Shown here: positions 8,122 to 15,604 of the stretch, piece by piece
How the letters are laid out: every line of letters starts with the position of its first letter
How positions within the stretch are numbered: position 1 is the stretch's first letter
DNA from: Chryseobacterium balustinum
GTDB taxonomy: Bacteria > Bacteroidota > Bacteroidia > Flavobacteriales > Weeksellaceae
Direction: 5' to 3'
Length of the DNA: 64,000 bases
Assembly: GCF_900168205.1 (NCBI RefSeq)
Contig: NZ_FUZE01000002.1
Location: forward strand, 124,001-188,000
Notes under the pieces: generated by a model
Database searches by the model: none
The model's input: only the letters and a program-made list of their open reading frames with translations
Told to the model about the DNA's origin: nothing
Program-made: the position numbers and the translations under genes

Positions 8122-9825
8122 ATGAACAAGACACTCTCAATAGGACTCGCAGGTTTTTCTTTCACCATAGAAGAACACGCATACATAAAGCTCAGCGATT
8201 ATCTTAATGCACTGAGAAGCTCTTTAGACGCTTCTGAAGCTGATGAGGTAATTCATGACATAGAAATCAGAATCGTTGAAATTTTAAAAGATACTTTAGG
8301 TAAACGTGAAGTAGTAAACGATACAGATATAGAAAAAGTAATTGCACAAATCGGATCTCCTGAAAAAATAGAAGAACAAGAGGAAGCATATTTTTCTGAA
8401 GGAAAACAAAAACAATCTAAGACTGGCAGCGCTTTTTCTTATAGTACTAATTCTGAAAAGCAATTGTTCCGCGATCCGGAAAGACAAAAAATTGCCGGAG
8501 TTTGTGCAGGTTTAGCAGCGTATTTTGGGATGGAAATCAGCTGGATGAGATTGATTTGGGTTGGTTCTTTTCTTTTCCTTTGGGTAGCCCCAGGATCTTC
8601 TTTCTTAGTTTTAATTTTGTATTTTATCCTTTGGGCTGTTTTACCAAAAGCAGAAACGGCTTCAGATTTTTTGAAAATGAAGGGTAAACCTCTCAACTTT
8701 GATAATCTAAAGGAAGAGTCTGGCAAAATTGTACAATTCGCTAATGAAACTACAACACGAGCAGGAGAAATTTACAATGAAAACAAACCGAAAATTGGAT
8801 CAGCTGGTGACACCATCTTAAAAGTACTTAAATATTGTCTTGCAGTTTGGTTGGCATTAATGGCAGCAGGTTGTTTCATCGGATTATTCGCAATGATGTT
8901 TGCTTATGGTTCTGATAAATTCGGTATGGATAATAATCTAGGATTCTATCTTGAGGAAAATAATCTTGGCTATCTGATATTAGCAATTGCCGCATTACCA
9001 ACTATTATTTTCGGGGTAGCGTCTTTATTATTATCAATTAAATTATTCTCTCCAAAGAGCAAATTCAATTATGTAGGACCAGTTCTTGGAACATTAGGAA
9101 TTATCTGGATTATTTTGATTGGAGTATTGGCAGCAAGCGCATCTAAATTCAATTTCAGATACAGTGGAGAAAATCAGGATTATGAAAATGTTTCTATCAT
9201 AGCTCCAAATGATACAATCTATCTTGACAGTAAAAAAGTAGCGATCCCTGAAAACTTCAATACTTATTTTAATAACATTTATTCTGATAAGGCAACCATC
9301 TACAAAAGAGATTATCCTAGTGTAGAAATTACAAGAAGAGACGATATTAAAACGCCATATATTATTATTAAAAAAGAAGCGGAAGGATACAATCAACCAC
9401 TAAAAATGAAAGTTCCTGTGGAAATCAGAGATAACAGGATTTTTCTTCCAAACTATTTTGAGTATCCTTATGAATACAGATTCAGAGATTACAGATTAGA
9501 TTATGAATTGGTGGTTCCATCAAGAATGATAGTTATCAATGAAAAAGAATATGAAATATCTATGCGTGGCGACGATGAAAAAGACCAAGAAAACCACGAT
9601 GGCACACTACAAATCGAGAAGAATAAAATATCTATCAACGGCTCTACGATAGAATATAGCTCGGATGACAAAGACAGTATCATTATTGACGGAGTAAAAG
9701 TTCCGCAGCACGATGCAAAAAAGAAAATTGATTCTATCAAAAATATCATCAAGCTGAAAGAAAATGAGATCAAAAACATCGAGATTAAAGACGGTGACAG
9801 TAAAATCTCTATAAAAACCAAATAA
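8122..9825 (+). CDS. PspC-domain envelope-stress membrane protein
   Basis: A 567-residue membrane protein. The N-terminal 90 residues are a helical cytoplasmic region (LSDYLNALRSSLDASEADEV) like those paired with PadR regulators. A PspC domain covers about 113-174 (RDPERQKIAGVCAGLAAYFG and its hydrophobic helix). Further membrane helices are near 232-258, 282-305 and 318-338. The remaining 230 residues are hydrophilic with beta-rich patterns and a charged C-terminus. Probably an inner-membrane stress sensor controlled by the upstream PadR. The mechanism is not shown by the sequence. Confidence 0.88.
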   Translation: MNKTLSIGLAGFSFTIEEHAYIKLSDYLNALRSSLDASEADEVIHDIEIRIVEILKDTLGKREVVNDTDIEKVIAQIGSPEKIEEQEEAYFSEGKQKQSKTGSAFSYSTNSEKQLFRDPERQKIAGVCAGLAAYFGMEISWMRLIWVGSFLFLWVAPGSSFLVLILYFILWAVLPKAETASDFLKMKGKPLNFDNLKEESGKIVQFANETTTRAGEIYNENKPKIGSAGDTILKVLKYCLAVWLALMAAGCFIGLFAMMFAYGSDKFGMDNNLGFYLEENNLGYLILAIAALPTIIFGVASLLLSIKLFSPKSKFNYVGPVLGTLGIIWIILIGVLAASASKFNFRYSGENQDYENVSIIAPNDTIYLDSKKVAIPENFNTYFNNIYSDKATIYKRDYPSVEITRRDDIKTPYIIIKKEAEGYNQPLKMKVPVEIRDNRIFLPNYFEYPYEYRFRDYRLDYELVVPSRMIVINEKEYEISMRGDDEKDQENHDGTLQIEKNKISINGSTIEYSSDDKDSIIIDGVKVPQHDAKKKIDSIKNIIKLKENEIKNIEIKDGDSKISIKTK

Positions 9826-10000
9826 TTCAAACCTCAGAGAGTGCGGAAGGTGTGAATGAAAGACAACCGTTTGAAATTCACACTCTTCTTCTCCTGTAAT
9901 TTTGAAAATAAGTTAAAAAAAAACTATTCTATTTCGTAAAAAAGTTTTATATTCGTATATCCAAATTCTATAATAAAAACAAACACAAAAAAGCAAAACC

Positions 10001-10063
10001 ATGGTACAAGTAGTTTTAGAAATTGCAGTAAAAATTGCAGATTTAATCAGCAGTTTATTTTAA
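10001..10063 (+). CDS. Candidate 20-residue amphipathic peptide
   Basis: A short reading frame encoding MVQVVLEIAVKIADLISSLF in the gap after the PspC gene. It has an A-rich leader (aaaaagcaaaacc before the ATG) like real genes here, a possible -7 box TATATTCG at 9948-9955, and a strong terminator 27 bp after the stop. Hydrophobic residues with single E7, K11 and D14 would form an amphipathic or membrane helix, in the style of phenol-soluble modulins or type I toxins. No family is recognised; coding status is unproven. Confidence 0.4.
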   Translation: MVQVVLEIAVKIADLISSLF

Positions 10064-10089
10064 GAGCGACAATATTTCAATATATTTGT

Positions 10090-10125
10090 AAAGTATAACC
10101 AAAGTTTGGTTGTACTTTTTTGTTT
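10090..10125 (+). terminator. Intrinsic terminator after small peptide ORF
   Basis: A long stem: 10090-10103 pairs with 10105-10118 (AAAGTA, one G-T wobble, AACCAAA with TTTGGTT, TACTTT), then a T-rich tail. It lies between the peptide ORF and the acyltransferase gene. A TATATTTG box (10081-10088) immediately before it could alternatively start the acyltransferase transcript. Confidence 0.7.
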
Positions 10126-10139
10126 TAAATATAAAATTC

Positions 10140-10739
10140 ATGAAAAAACTGATAGGTAGTCTCTTACTGAAAATTTTGGGTTGGAAAGTTGTTCTCCAGG
10201 GTGATGTCAACAATCTCGACCGCTGTATTCTGGTTGTAGCTCCGCATACCCATAATATGGAATATATTTTAGGAAACTTAGCCTATTGGAAATTAGGAAA
10301 AAAACTAAAGATCATCATCAAAGATTCGCATACTAAAGCTTGGTATGGTTCTGTTGTAAGAGGTTTAGGCGGAATCGGGATCGACAGAAGTCAGAAAAAC
10401 GATTTGATTAACTTTGTTGCGAATGAGTTTAAAAAAGAAGATTTCAGTTTAGTAATTACTCCGGAAGGGACAAGAAGCTGGGTTCCGAAATGGAGAAAAG
10501 GTTTTTACCATATGGCATTAGCAGCAAAAGTTCCTATTGTTTTGGCAGCCGGAGATTTTAAAAGAAATACCGTTTATTTAGGATATCAAATTCCTTATGA
10601 AAGATTAGAAACAGCAAGTTTTGCTGAAGTCATGGAGGAAATTCAAAATTATTATATTAAAAATGATATCGGTCCAAAAATTCCAGCCAACTGGAATCCC
10701 AATATTATGGGAAATGACACTGAAGAAGCTAGAAGCTAG
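10140..10739 (+). CDS. PlsC-like 1-acyl-glycerol-3-phosphate acyltransferase
   Basis: A 199-residue protein from the ATG at 10140; an in-frame ATA-rich stretch upstream is not used. It belongs to the lysophospholipid acyltransferase family, which moves acyl chains onto phospholipid precursors at the inner membrane. The active-site block reads APHTHNME, so the usual H-x4-D has Glu in place of Asp (H36, E41). The second block TPEGTRS is intact. Its last codons and stop lie inside a heptanucleotide array. Enzyme class sure; substrate unknown. Confidence 0.88.
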   Translation: MKKLIGSLLLKILGWKVVLQGDVNNLDRCILVVAPHTHNMEYILGNLAYWKLGKKLKIIIKDSHTKAWYGSVVRGLGGIGIDRSQKNDLINFVANEFKKEDFSLVITPEGTRSWVPKWRKGFYHMALAAKVPIVLAAGDFKRNTVYLGYQIPYERLETASFAEVMEEIQNYYIKNDIGPKIPANWNPNIMGNDTEEARS

Positions 10740-10820
10740 AAGCTAGAAGCTAGAAGCTAGAAGCTAGAAGCTAGAAGCTAGAAGCTAGAAGCTAGAAGCT
10801 AGAAGCTAGAAGCTAGAAGC
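10725..10820 (+). repeat. Heptanucleotide tandem array (GAAGCTA)
   Basis: About 13.7 perfect copies of GAAGCTA. The first copy and a half encode the last residues and TAG stop of the acyltransferase, so changes in copy number would not alter the protein. Such arrays mutate by polymerase slippage. Confidence 0.97.
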
Positions 10821-10824
10821 AAAA

Positions 10825-10879
10825 TTACTTTTTACTTTTTACTTTTTACTTTTTACTTTTTACTTTTTACTTTTTACTT
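10825..10879 (+). repeat. Heptanucleotide tandem array (TTTTTAC)
   Basis: About eight copies of TTACTTT, four bases after the first array and with the same period but an unrelated sequence. Non-coding, upstream of the thioesterase at 10921. Confidence 0.95.
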
Positions 10880-10920
10880 AAAAAAATACTCATTACCAAT
10901 TACTTATTATCCATAAAAAT

Positions 10921-11355
10921 ATGTACATTAAAGATAAAACAAAAGAAGAGATATTAGAATTCATCAACAACTGGGGTGAAGAAACTTTTGCGAAAACGAT
11001 TGGTATTCATTTTATCGATATTGATATTGAAAACGAAACGCTGACTGCAACAATGCCTGTTACACCAAACATCCATCAACCTTTCGGAATTATGCATGGT
11101 GGAGCAAGCTGTGTTTTAGCAGAAACAATGGGCTCTAGTCTTTCTAATATTTTTATTGACGGAAGCAAATATTTTGGCGTAGGAACCAACATTAATTCCA
11201 ATCACTTAAGAAGTAAAAAAGACGGTATTGTAACTGCAGTGGCAAGATTCATCAGAAAAGGCAAAACAATGCATGTTTCTGAGATCGAGATTCGTGATGA
11301 AAAAGGCCAATTGATCAATCATACAACGATGACGAACAATATTATCAACCGATAA
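10921..11355 (+). CDS. PaaI/MenI-type hotdog thioesterase
   Basis: A 144-residue hotdog thioesterase. The HGG motif and catalytic Glu are clear in MHGGASCVLAETMGS (H59, E68). This pattern matches the group that includes DHNA-CoA hydrolase of menaquinone synthesis and phenylacetyl-CoA-type thioesterases. An isochorismate synthase lies 4 kb downstream and menC is elsewhere in the window, so a menaquinone role is plausible but the gene is not in a men operon. It stands alone between the repeat arrays and a terminator. Confidence 0.85.
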   Translation: MYIKDKTKEEILEFINNWGEETFAKTIGIHFIDIDIENETLTATMPVTPNIHQPFGIMHGGASCVLAETMGSSLSNIFIDGSKYFGVGTNINSNHLRSKKDGIVTAVARFIRKGKTMHVSEIEIRDEKGQLINHTTMTNNIINR

Positions 11356-11380
11356 GAAATTTATTTTAAATAAAATTTAG

Positions 11381-11406
11381 AGGCTCAAATTTTTGAGTCT
11401 TTTTTA
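11381..11406 (+). terminator. Intrinsic terminator
   Basis: Stem AGGCTCAA / TTGAGTCT with an ATTT loop and one G-T pair, followed by TTTTTT. Confidence 0.85.
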
Positions 11407-11473
11407 TTATGTTACAACAAAATTTTTTAGATTTTCATTTATTATGTAATTGAAAAACATAAATTTACACATC

Positions 11474-11932
11474 ATGAAAAAACATTTAATTATTCTATTA
11501 TATTCCGTATTATTCATTGTAACTTCATGTCGTAATGATGATGAAAACATTGAGAATAAAAATCAAATTAACTTTCAATTGATTGGAGAAGGAAATTTGA
11601 TAGGAAATTACGTTAATCCTCAAAACACCATTATTACAAACTCTATACAATGGAATAATTTTCTTAATCAAATAGACAGCACAACTTATCAAACTTCTGC
11701 TAGTTTTATAACAACTTATATTGATTTTAACGAATTTATAGTTATCGTTGTAGTAGATGAAACTTATCCAAGCGGTGGACACTCAATCGAGATTACGAAA
11801 ATGGAAGAATACCCTAAGTATATTACTATCAATGTAGAAAAATCGTTAAAGGGAAACGTCACATCTTTTATCACTCAGCCTTATCATATTGTGAAAATTC
11901 CTAAAACCGCTAAATCTTTAATATTTAATTAA
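11474..11932 (+). CDS. PrcB-like lipoprotein, copy A
   Basis: A 152-residue lipoprotein from the ATG at 11474, with signal peptide and lipobox ending FIVTSC (Cys19). The C-terminal half has the PrcB-C pattern: a hydrophobic strand FIVIVVVDETYPSGGHSIEI, then QPYHIVKIPK. In Treponema, PrcB is a lipoprotein of a dentilisin protease complex; no protease gene is adjacent here. It is a tandem paralogue of the next gene, alike at more than half of positions by eye. It heads the probable operon that includes the sigma factor. Confidence 0.72.
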   Translation: MKKHLIILLYSVLFIVTSCRNDDENIENKNQINFQLIGEGNLIGNYVNPQNTIITNSIQWNNFLNQIDSTTYQTSASFITTYIDFNEFIVIVVVDETYPSGGHSIEITKMEEYPKYITINVEKSLKGNVTSFITQPYHIVKIPKTAKSLIFN

Positions 11933-11940
11933 AGCATCCT

Positions 11941-11970
11941 GCAACCTTTTTATTTTTTTTCATCTTATAT
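11941..11970 (+). promoter_or_regulatory. Putative ECF-type promoter, copy 1
   Basis: GCAACC (11941-11946), a 16-bp spacer, then TCTTATA. The same boxes at the same spacing occur at 12469. The AAC and TC cores and a 16-bp spacer fit ECF sigma promoters. It could drive the second lipoprotein and downstream genes. Confidence 0.4.
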
Positions 11971-11995
11971 AAAGAAACCCTTAAATTTATATATC

Positions 11996-12460
11996 ATGAA
12001 AAAACATTTACTCCTTTTACTCTGTTCCATATTTTTTATGACAATTTCTTGTCGTGATAATCATGATGATGAACAATTGGAGAATAAAAACCAAATTAAT
12101 TTTCAGTTGATTGGAAAAGGAAATTTGATGGGAAATTACGCTGCCCAACAAAATACAGTGATTACAAACACAACACAATGGAATAACTTTCTAAGTCAAA
12201 TAGACAGTCAGAATAATCATCCTTCTGCTAGTTTTACAGAAACCAATATCGACTTTAATCAATTTATGGTAATTGTTGTTATTGATGCAGTTTATCCAAA
12301 CGGTGGACATTCTGTTGATATTATAACCGTTGATGAGAACACTCAGAATATTGAAGTGGATGTAGAAAAATTACTTCAGGGAAACGTGACGACAGTTGTG
12401 ACTCAACCTTATCACATTGTGAAAATACCTAAAATTTTAAAACCTGTGATATTTAATTAA
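11996..12460 (+). CDS. PrcB-like lipoprotein, copy B
   Basis: A 154-residue lipoprotein (lipobox FMTISC, Cys19), paralogous to copy A over its whole length. Shared blocks include ENKNQINFQLIG, QWNNF, and TQPYHIVKIPK at the end. The C-terminal PrcB-like strand VIVVIDAVYPNGGHSVDI is conserved. The tandem pair arose by local duplication; the 3' flanks are also similar. Anchoring in the periplasm or outer membrane is expected. Function unknown; the operon context points to envelope sensing or maintenance. Confidence 0.72.
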   Translation: MKKHLLLLLCSIFFMTISCRDNHDDEQLENKNQINFQLIGKGNLMGNYAAQQNTVITNTTQWNNFLSQIDSQNNHPSASFTETNIDFNQFMVIVVIDAVYPNGGHSVDIITVDENTQNIEVDVEKLLQGNVTTVVTQPYHIVKIPKILKPVIFN

Positions 12461-12468
12461 AATCGACT

Positions 12469-12497
12469 GCAACCTTTTTAAAATTCTACATCTTTAA
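12469..12497 (+). promoter_or_regulatory. Putative ECF-type promoter, copy 2
   Basis: GCAACC (12469-12474), a 16-bp spacer, then TCTTTAA (12491-12497), 15 bp before the ATG of the repeat lipoprotein and upstream of the sigma factor gene. The spacer differs from copy 1 while both boxes are kept. Confidence 0.4.
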
Positions 12498-12511
12498 AGA
12501 AAATAATAACC

Positions 12512-13579
12512 ATGAAAACCTTAATTGTACCTTTTATTTTATTGCTGACGTTTGTATTTTCTTGCAGGGAGAATGATATTGATGAAGGACTGGAGAAAAA
12601 TGTTAATTCTGTTGACCTTTATATTTCCGGTGCAGAAAGTAATCAAGCTTGTTATTGGAAAAATGGGCAAAAAATTATTTTACCCAACGGAACAGGATTG
12701 TATGCTCATCAAATTATTGTTGAAAATAACAATGTTTATATTTTAGGTTCGAAAACTAGTGAATACAATTTTGATCTACCATCAAAACATCATTATTTAT
12801 GGAAAAATGGAAATAGATACAATTTAGATGAATATTTAGAGGATGTTCCGAACCCCGGCCCAAATAGTTATTTTGGGATAAACTCCAAAATGATAGTTGA
12901 AAACGGTAATGTTTATTTTTCCGGCTATATCACAATCCATAATTCTTCTTCTACACCTCCTATTACAAGTTACTATTCTTGGAAAAATGGTATTAAAACT
13001 TTAATTTCAAATGATAGTAATGTTGGTTTTCACTCATCTTACGATTTAATAAATAATGAGATTTATTATAGCATTAGAAAGAATTACCAATATAATCCTC
13101 TTACTTGGGAAACAGGATTTTTTAAAAATAATATATATCATTCTTTAGCCAATGACTCTGATGTTAAAAGCTTACATATAGATAATTCAGGAACATATGC
13201 TCTGATAAAAAATGTAATGAACAATCAGAAATATTTAAAGAACATTAACACAAATGCTATAATACAATTACCCCCAAATCCTCCTGGAGAAATATTAGAT
13301 ATTCTTTGGATCGATAACGATAAATATTATATCGGGAATATTTTTTATTACAAAAACAATACTTTAGTTCAACTAAATGACCCTAATGGCTATAATATAA
13401 TTGGAAGTTTCAATGTGAAAAATCAACAAGTATATACGATTAGATATAAAGCTGGTTCAAATATTGGAGATTATGCTAAAGTATTTATTAATGATGTCGA
13501 ATTTCAAAATCTAACTCAGGTACTCACATCAACAAGTGACCCAAATGTTGGAGGCCTTCTATCAATATTTATAGATTAA
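12512..13579 (+). CDS. Repeat lipoprotein, probable beta-propeller
   Basis: A 355-residue lipoprotein (lipobox FVFSC, Cys18). Two short motifs alternate along it. One is W-K-N-G followed by a strand (W49, W97, W157, weaker at KNN 205 and 281). The other is I/V-V-E-N-x-N-V-Y (about 69-76, 127-135, then weaker near 181, 266 and 302). This gives five or six similar units of roughly 50 residues, as in small beta-propellers. No family is recognised. It ends five bases before the sigma factor gene, so the two are co-translated, and it may be the sensor or target of that system. Confidence 0.7.
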   Translation: MKTLIVPFILLLTFVFSCRENDIDEGLEKNVNSVDLYISGAESNQACYWKNGQKIILPNGTGLYAHQIIVENNNVYILGSKTSEYNFDLPSKHHYLWKNGNRYNLDEYLEDVPNPGPNSYFGINSKMIVENGNVYFSGYITIHNSSSTPPITSYYSWKNGIKTLISNDSNVGFHSSYDLINNEIYYSIRKNYQYNPLTWETGFFKNNIYHSLANDSDVKSLHIDNSGTYALIKNVMNNQKYLKNINTNAIIQLPPNPPGEILDILWIDNDKYYIGNIFYYKNNTLVQLNDPNGYNIIGSFNVKNQQVYTIRYKAGSNIGDYAKVFINDVEFQNLTQVLTSTSDPNVGGLLSIFID

Positions 13580-13584
13580 TTTTG

Positions 13585-14682
13585 ATGCAAAATCTCAATT
13601 GGCAAAAAATCTATCTCGACCATTCCCCAAAACTTTTGGGGATTTGTCGTAGATATATACCAGATCTTCAAAATGCAGAAGATATTGTGCAGGACAGCTT
13701 TATAACGGCGATTCAGAAAAATCATCAATTGAAAGATGAGAAAGCAATTTTCGGATGGCTAAAAAAAATTGTAGTCAATAATGCACTGCAATTTATCCGA
13801 AAGGCCAGTAAAGACGCCTTTATTGCCACCGAAAACTCAGAAATCCCAGATAACACGTTGACCGAAATCACAACATCTGCAATGGACGAAAAAAAACACA
13901 TTTTAACATATGATTTCACGAGAGAAGAGCTGTTGAAATCTATCGACAGCTTGCCTTCTCACCACAAATCGGTTTTCAATTTATATTATATCGAAAACTA
14001 TTCTCACGCAGAAATTTCAGGCTTGCTGGAAATCCCGGTCAATACTTCAAAATCTCATTTGATGAGGGCTAAAAAATCGGTGCAAAACTATTTAATGACA
14101 CATTTCGTCAACCATGAAACTCCTAAAAACAAAACAGCACAGATTTTAGTTTTTCTTGGATTTGGAGGATTGTTATGGGCTCAGAATTTTCAAAGTAAGT
14201 TTTCAGATTTTACCATTTCACCATCGCAAAATTTCGAAATTCCATCTGATATAAGCTCAAGTACGCTCTCGTTTTCTTCAACTCATAATTTCTGGAAACA
14301 AAAAGCAATTATCGGAACTACTTTCTTCATTATTATTGTAGGATCTGTTTTACTTTTCACTCTTAAAAATTCTTTAATACAAACATTTAGTTCCAATATT
14401 TTAAATTCTAAATCAGAAGAAAATAAGAGTTCAAACAATGAAAAAAAAATAAATAATAATGAAGAACCACTTTTAAGTGAAAATTTAGAAAATCTAAGAA
14501 TAAGCCAGAAATCAGTTTCAGAAAACGATCAAGATTTAAAATCAGAAAACCATTTCATTAAAACAAAAAATACTGTATCTTCAAAAATTATTACTCATAA
14601 AGATTCTTCAGAAACCGTTTCTCACAAAGTGATTGTAGTAAAAAAGATCATTCAGCGAGACACTGTTTTTATAGAAAGATAA
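13585..14682 (+). CDS. ECF sigma factor fused to a membrane-anchored tail
   Basis: A 365-residue protein, twice the length of a normal ECF sigma factor. Region 2 covers about residues 10-75 (NAEDIVQDSFITAI, FGWLKKIVVNNALQFI). Region 4 covers about 110-168 (LPSHHKSVFNLYYIENYSHAEI, then helix-turn-helix to LMRAKKSVQNYL). After it comes a weak hydrophobic stretch (188-204), a clear membrane helix near 246-266 (AIIGTTFFIIIVGSVLLFTL), an N/S/K/E-rich linker, and an end VIVVKKIIQRDTVFIER. The tail could tether or inhibit the sigma domain. ATG at 13585 preferred over a TTG one codon earlier. Confidence 0.88.
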   Translation: MQNLNWQKIYLDHSPKLLGICRRYIPDLQNAEDIVQDSFITAIQKNHQLKDEKAIFGWLKKIVVNNALQFIRKASKDAFIATENSEIPDNTLTEITTSAMDEKKHILTYDFTREELLKSIDSLPSHHKSVFNLYYIENYSHAEISGLLEIPVNTSKSHLMRAKKSVQNYLMTHFVNHETPKNKTAQILVFLGFGGLLWAQNFQSKFSDFTISPSQNFEIPSDISSSTLSFSSTHNFWKQKAIIGTTFFIIIVGSVLLFTLKNSLIQTFSSNILNSKSEENKSSNNEKKINNNEEPLLSENLENLRISQKSVSENDQDLKSENHFIKTKNTVSSKIITHKDSSETVSHKVIVVKKIIQRDTVFIER

Positions 14683-14695
14683 AACGAAACCAACC

Positions 14696-15580
14696 ATGTT
14701 TTTAAGAAAAATAATCTTACTTTTTTCTGTTATTTTCATTACTTGCGCTTTCGCTCAACGCAAAAAAACAGACACCATTTATGTGTATGAAAAAGTGATT
14801 GTGTACGATACTATTTACCTTGAAAAAGCAATAAAATTAAAACCTGCAAATTTAAAGTTTTCTTCTTTGGAAATCGAAGAAGAAGAGATTAAAGAAATCA
14901 ATCTAAACATTGATAAAGAAGAACTTGAAGAACAAATAAAAAAGCTAAGAACAAAAAGATTTCAATACGGAATTCAGGCAGGAATTGGTTTTAAAAAAGC
15001 TAGTTGGGCTGAAATGCTGTCAGGAAAAAATCAACATTTCGGGCAAAATCTTGGAATATGGATTTCTAAAAGCATTATCGATCCGAATTTTTCATTAATG
15101 CTTTCTGCAAATATCTATTCTTGGAATTCTACATTTGATTTGGATGCCAATAAAGAAGAAACTTACCTCGACGGTTTTTACTTTTCTAAAGACGACCAAC
15201 CTCTACTCTTTCAAAGATTTAACAATAAACACTTAGAATATGTTTTGCAGTTAAAAGCAATCTATGAATGGAAAAACCTGCGACCTTTTGCTGGATTTTT
15301 GGCCAATAAAAACAGTTATAAAATGAAGTTTTTAGTTCCTGAAAATAATGTTCTCAATAAACTGGATGATTTTAAAAGCAATCAAATCAACTTCGGATTT
15401 TCTTTAGGCTTGCAATATCGAATATTCAGCCGATTTTTGATTGATGTAGAATATCAACATTTTAAAATTAAAAATCTTTCTTTAAAAAACTCTTCATTTG
15501 ATTTTGACATTTTTAAGACTAATAATACCTTTGCTGAAAGAAAAATCAGCTTAGGAATATCTTATTTTATTTCTAAATAA
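14696..15580 (+). CDS. Outer-membrane beta-barrel-like protein
   Basis: A 294-residue exported protein with a signal peptide (about 1-20, ending ITCAFAQ). The mature start contains DTIYVYEKVIVYDTIYLEKA, two copies of a DTIY motif like the DTVF at the end of the sigma fusion just upstream. A Glu/Lys-rich helix follows (about 60-90). The remaining 200 residues alternate aromatic strands (YGIQAGIGF, NLGIWISKS, LMLSANIYSW, FGFSLGLQYR, KISLGISYFIS) as in small outer-membrane barrels. It starts 13 bp after the sigma gene. Function unknown. Confidence 0.7.
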   Translation: MFLRKIILLFSVIFITCAFAQRKKTDTIYVYEKVIVYDTIYLEKAIKLKPANLKFSSLEIEEEEIKEINLNIDKEELEEQIKKLRTKRFQYGIQAGIGFKKASWAEMLSGKNQHFGQNLGIWISKSIIDPNFSLMLSANIYSWNSTFDLDANKEETYLDGFYFSKDDQPLLFQRFNNKHLEYVLQLKAIYEWKNLRPFAGFLANKNSYKMKFLVPENNVLNKLDDFKSNQINFGFSLGLQYRIFSRFLIDVEYQHFKIKNLSLKNSSFDFDIFKTNNTFAERKISLGISYFISK

Positions 15581-15604
15581 TGGTTTTCTGAAAGATTCAA
15601 AATT

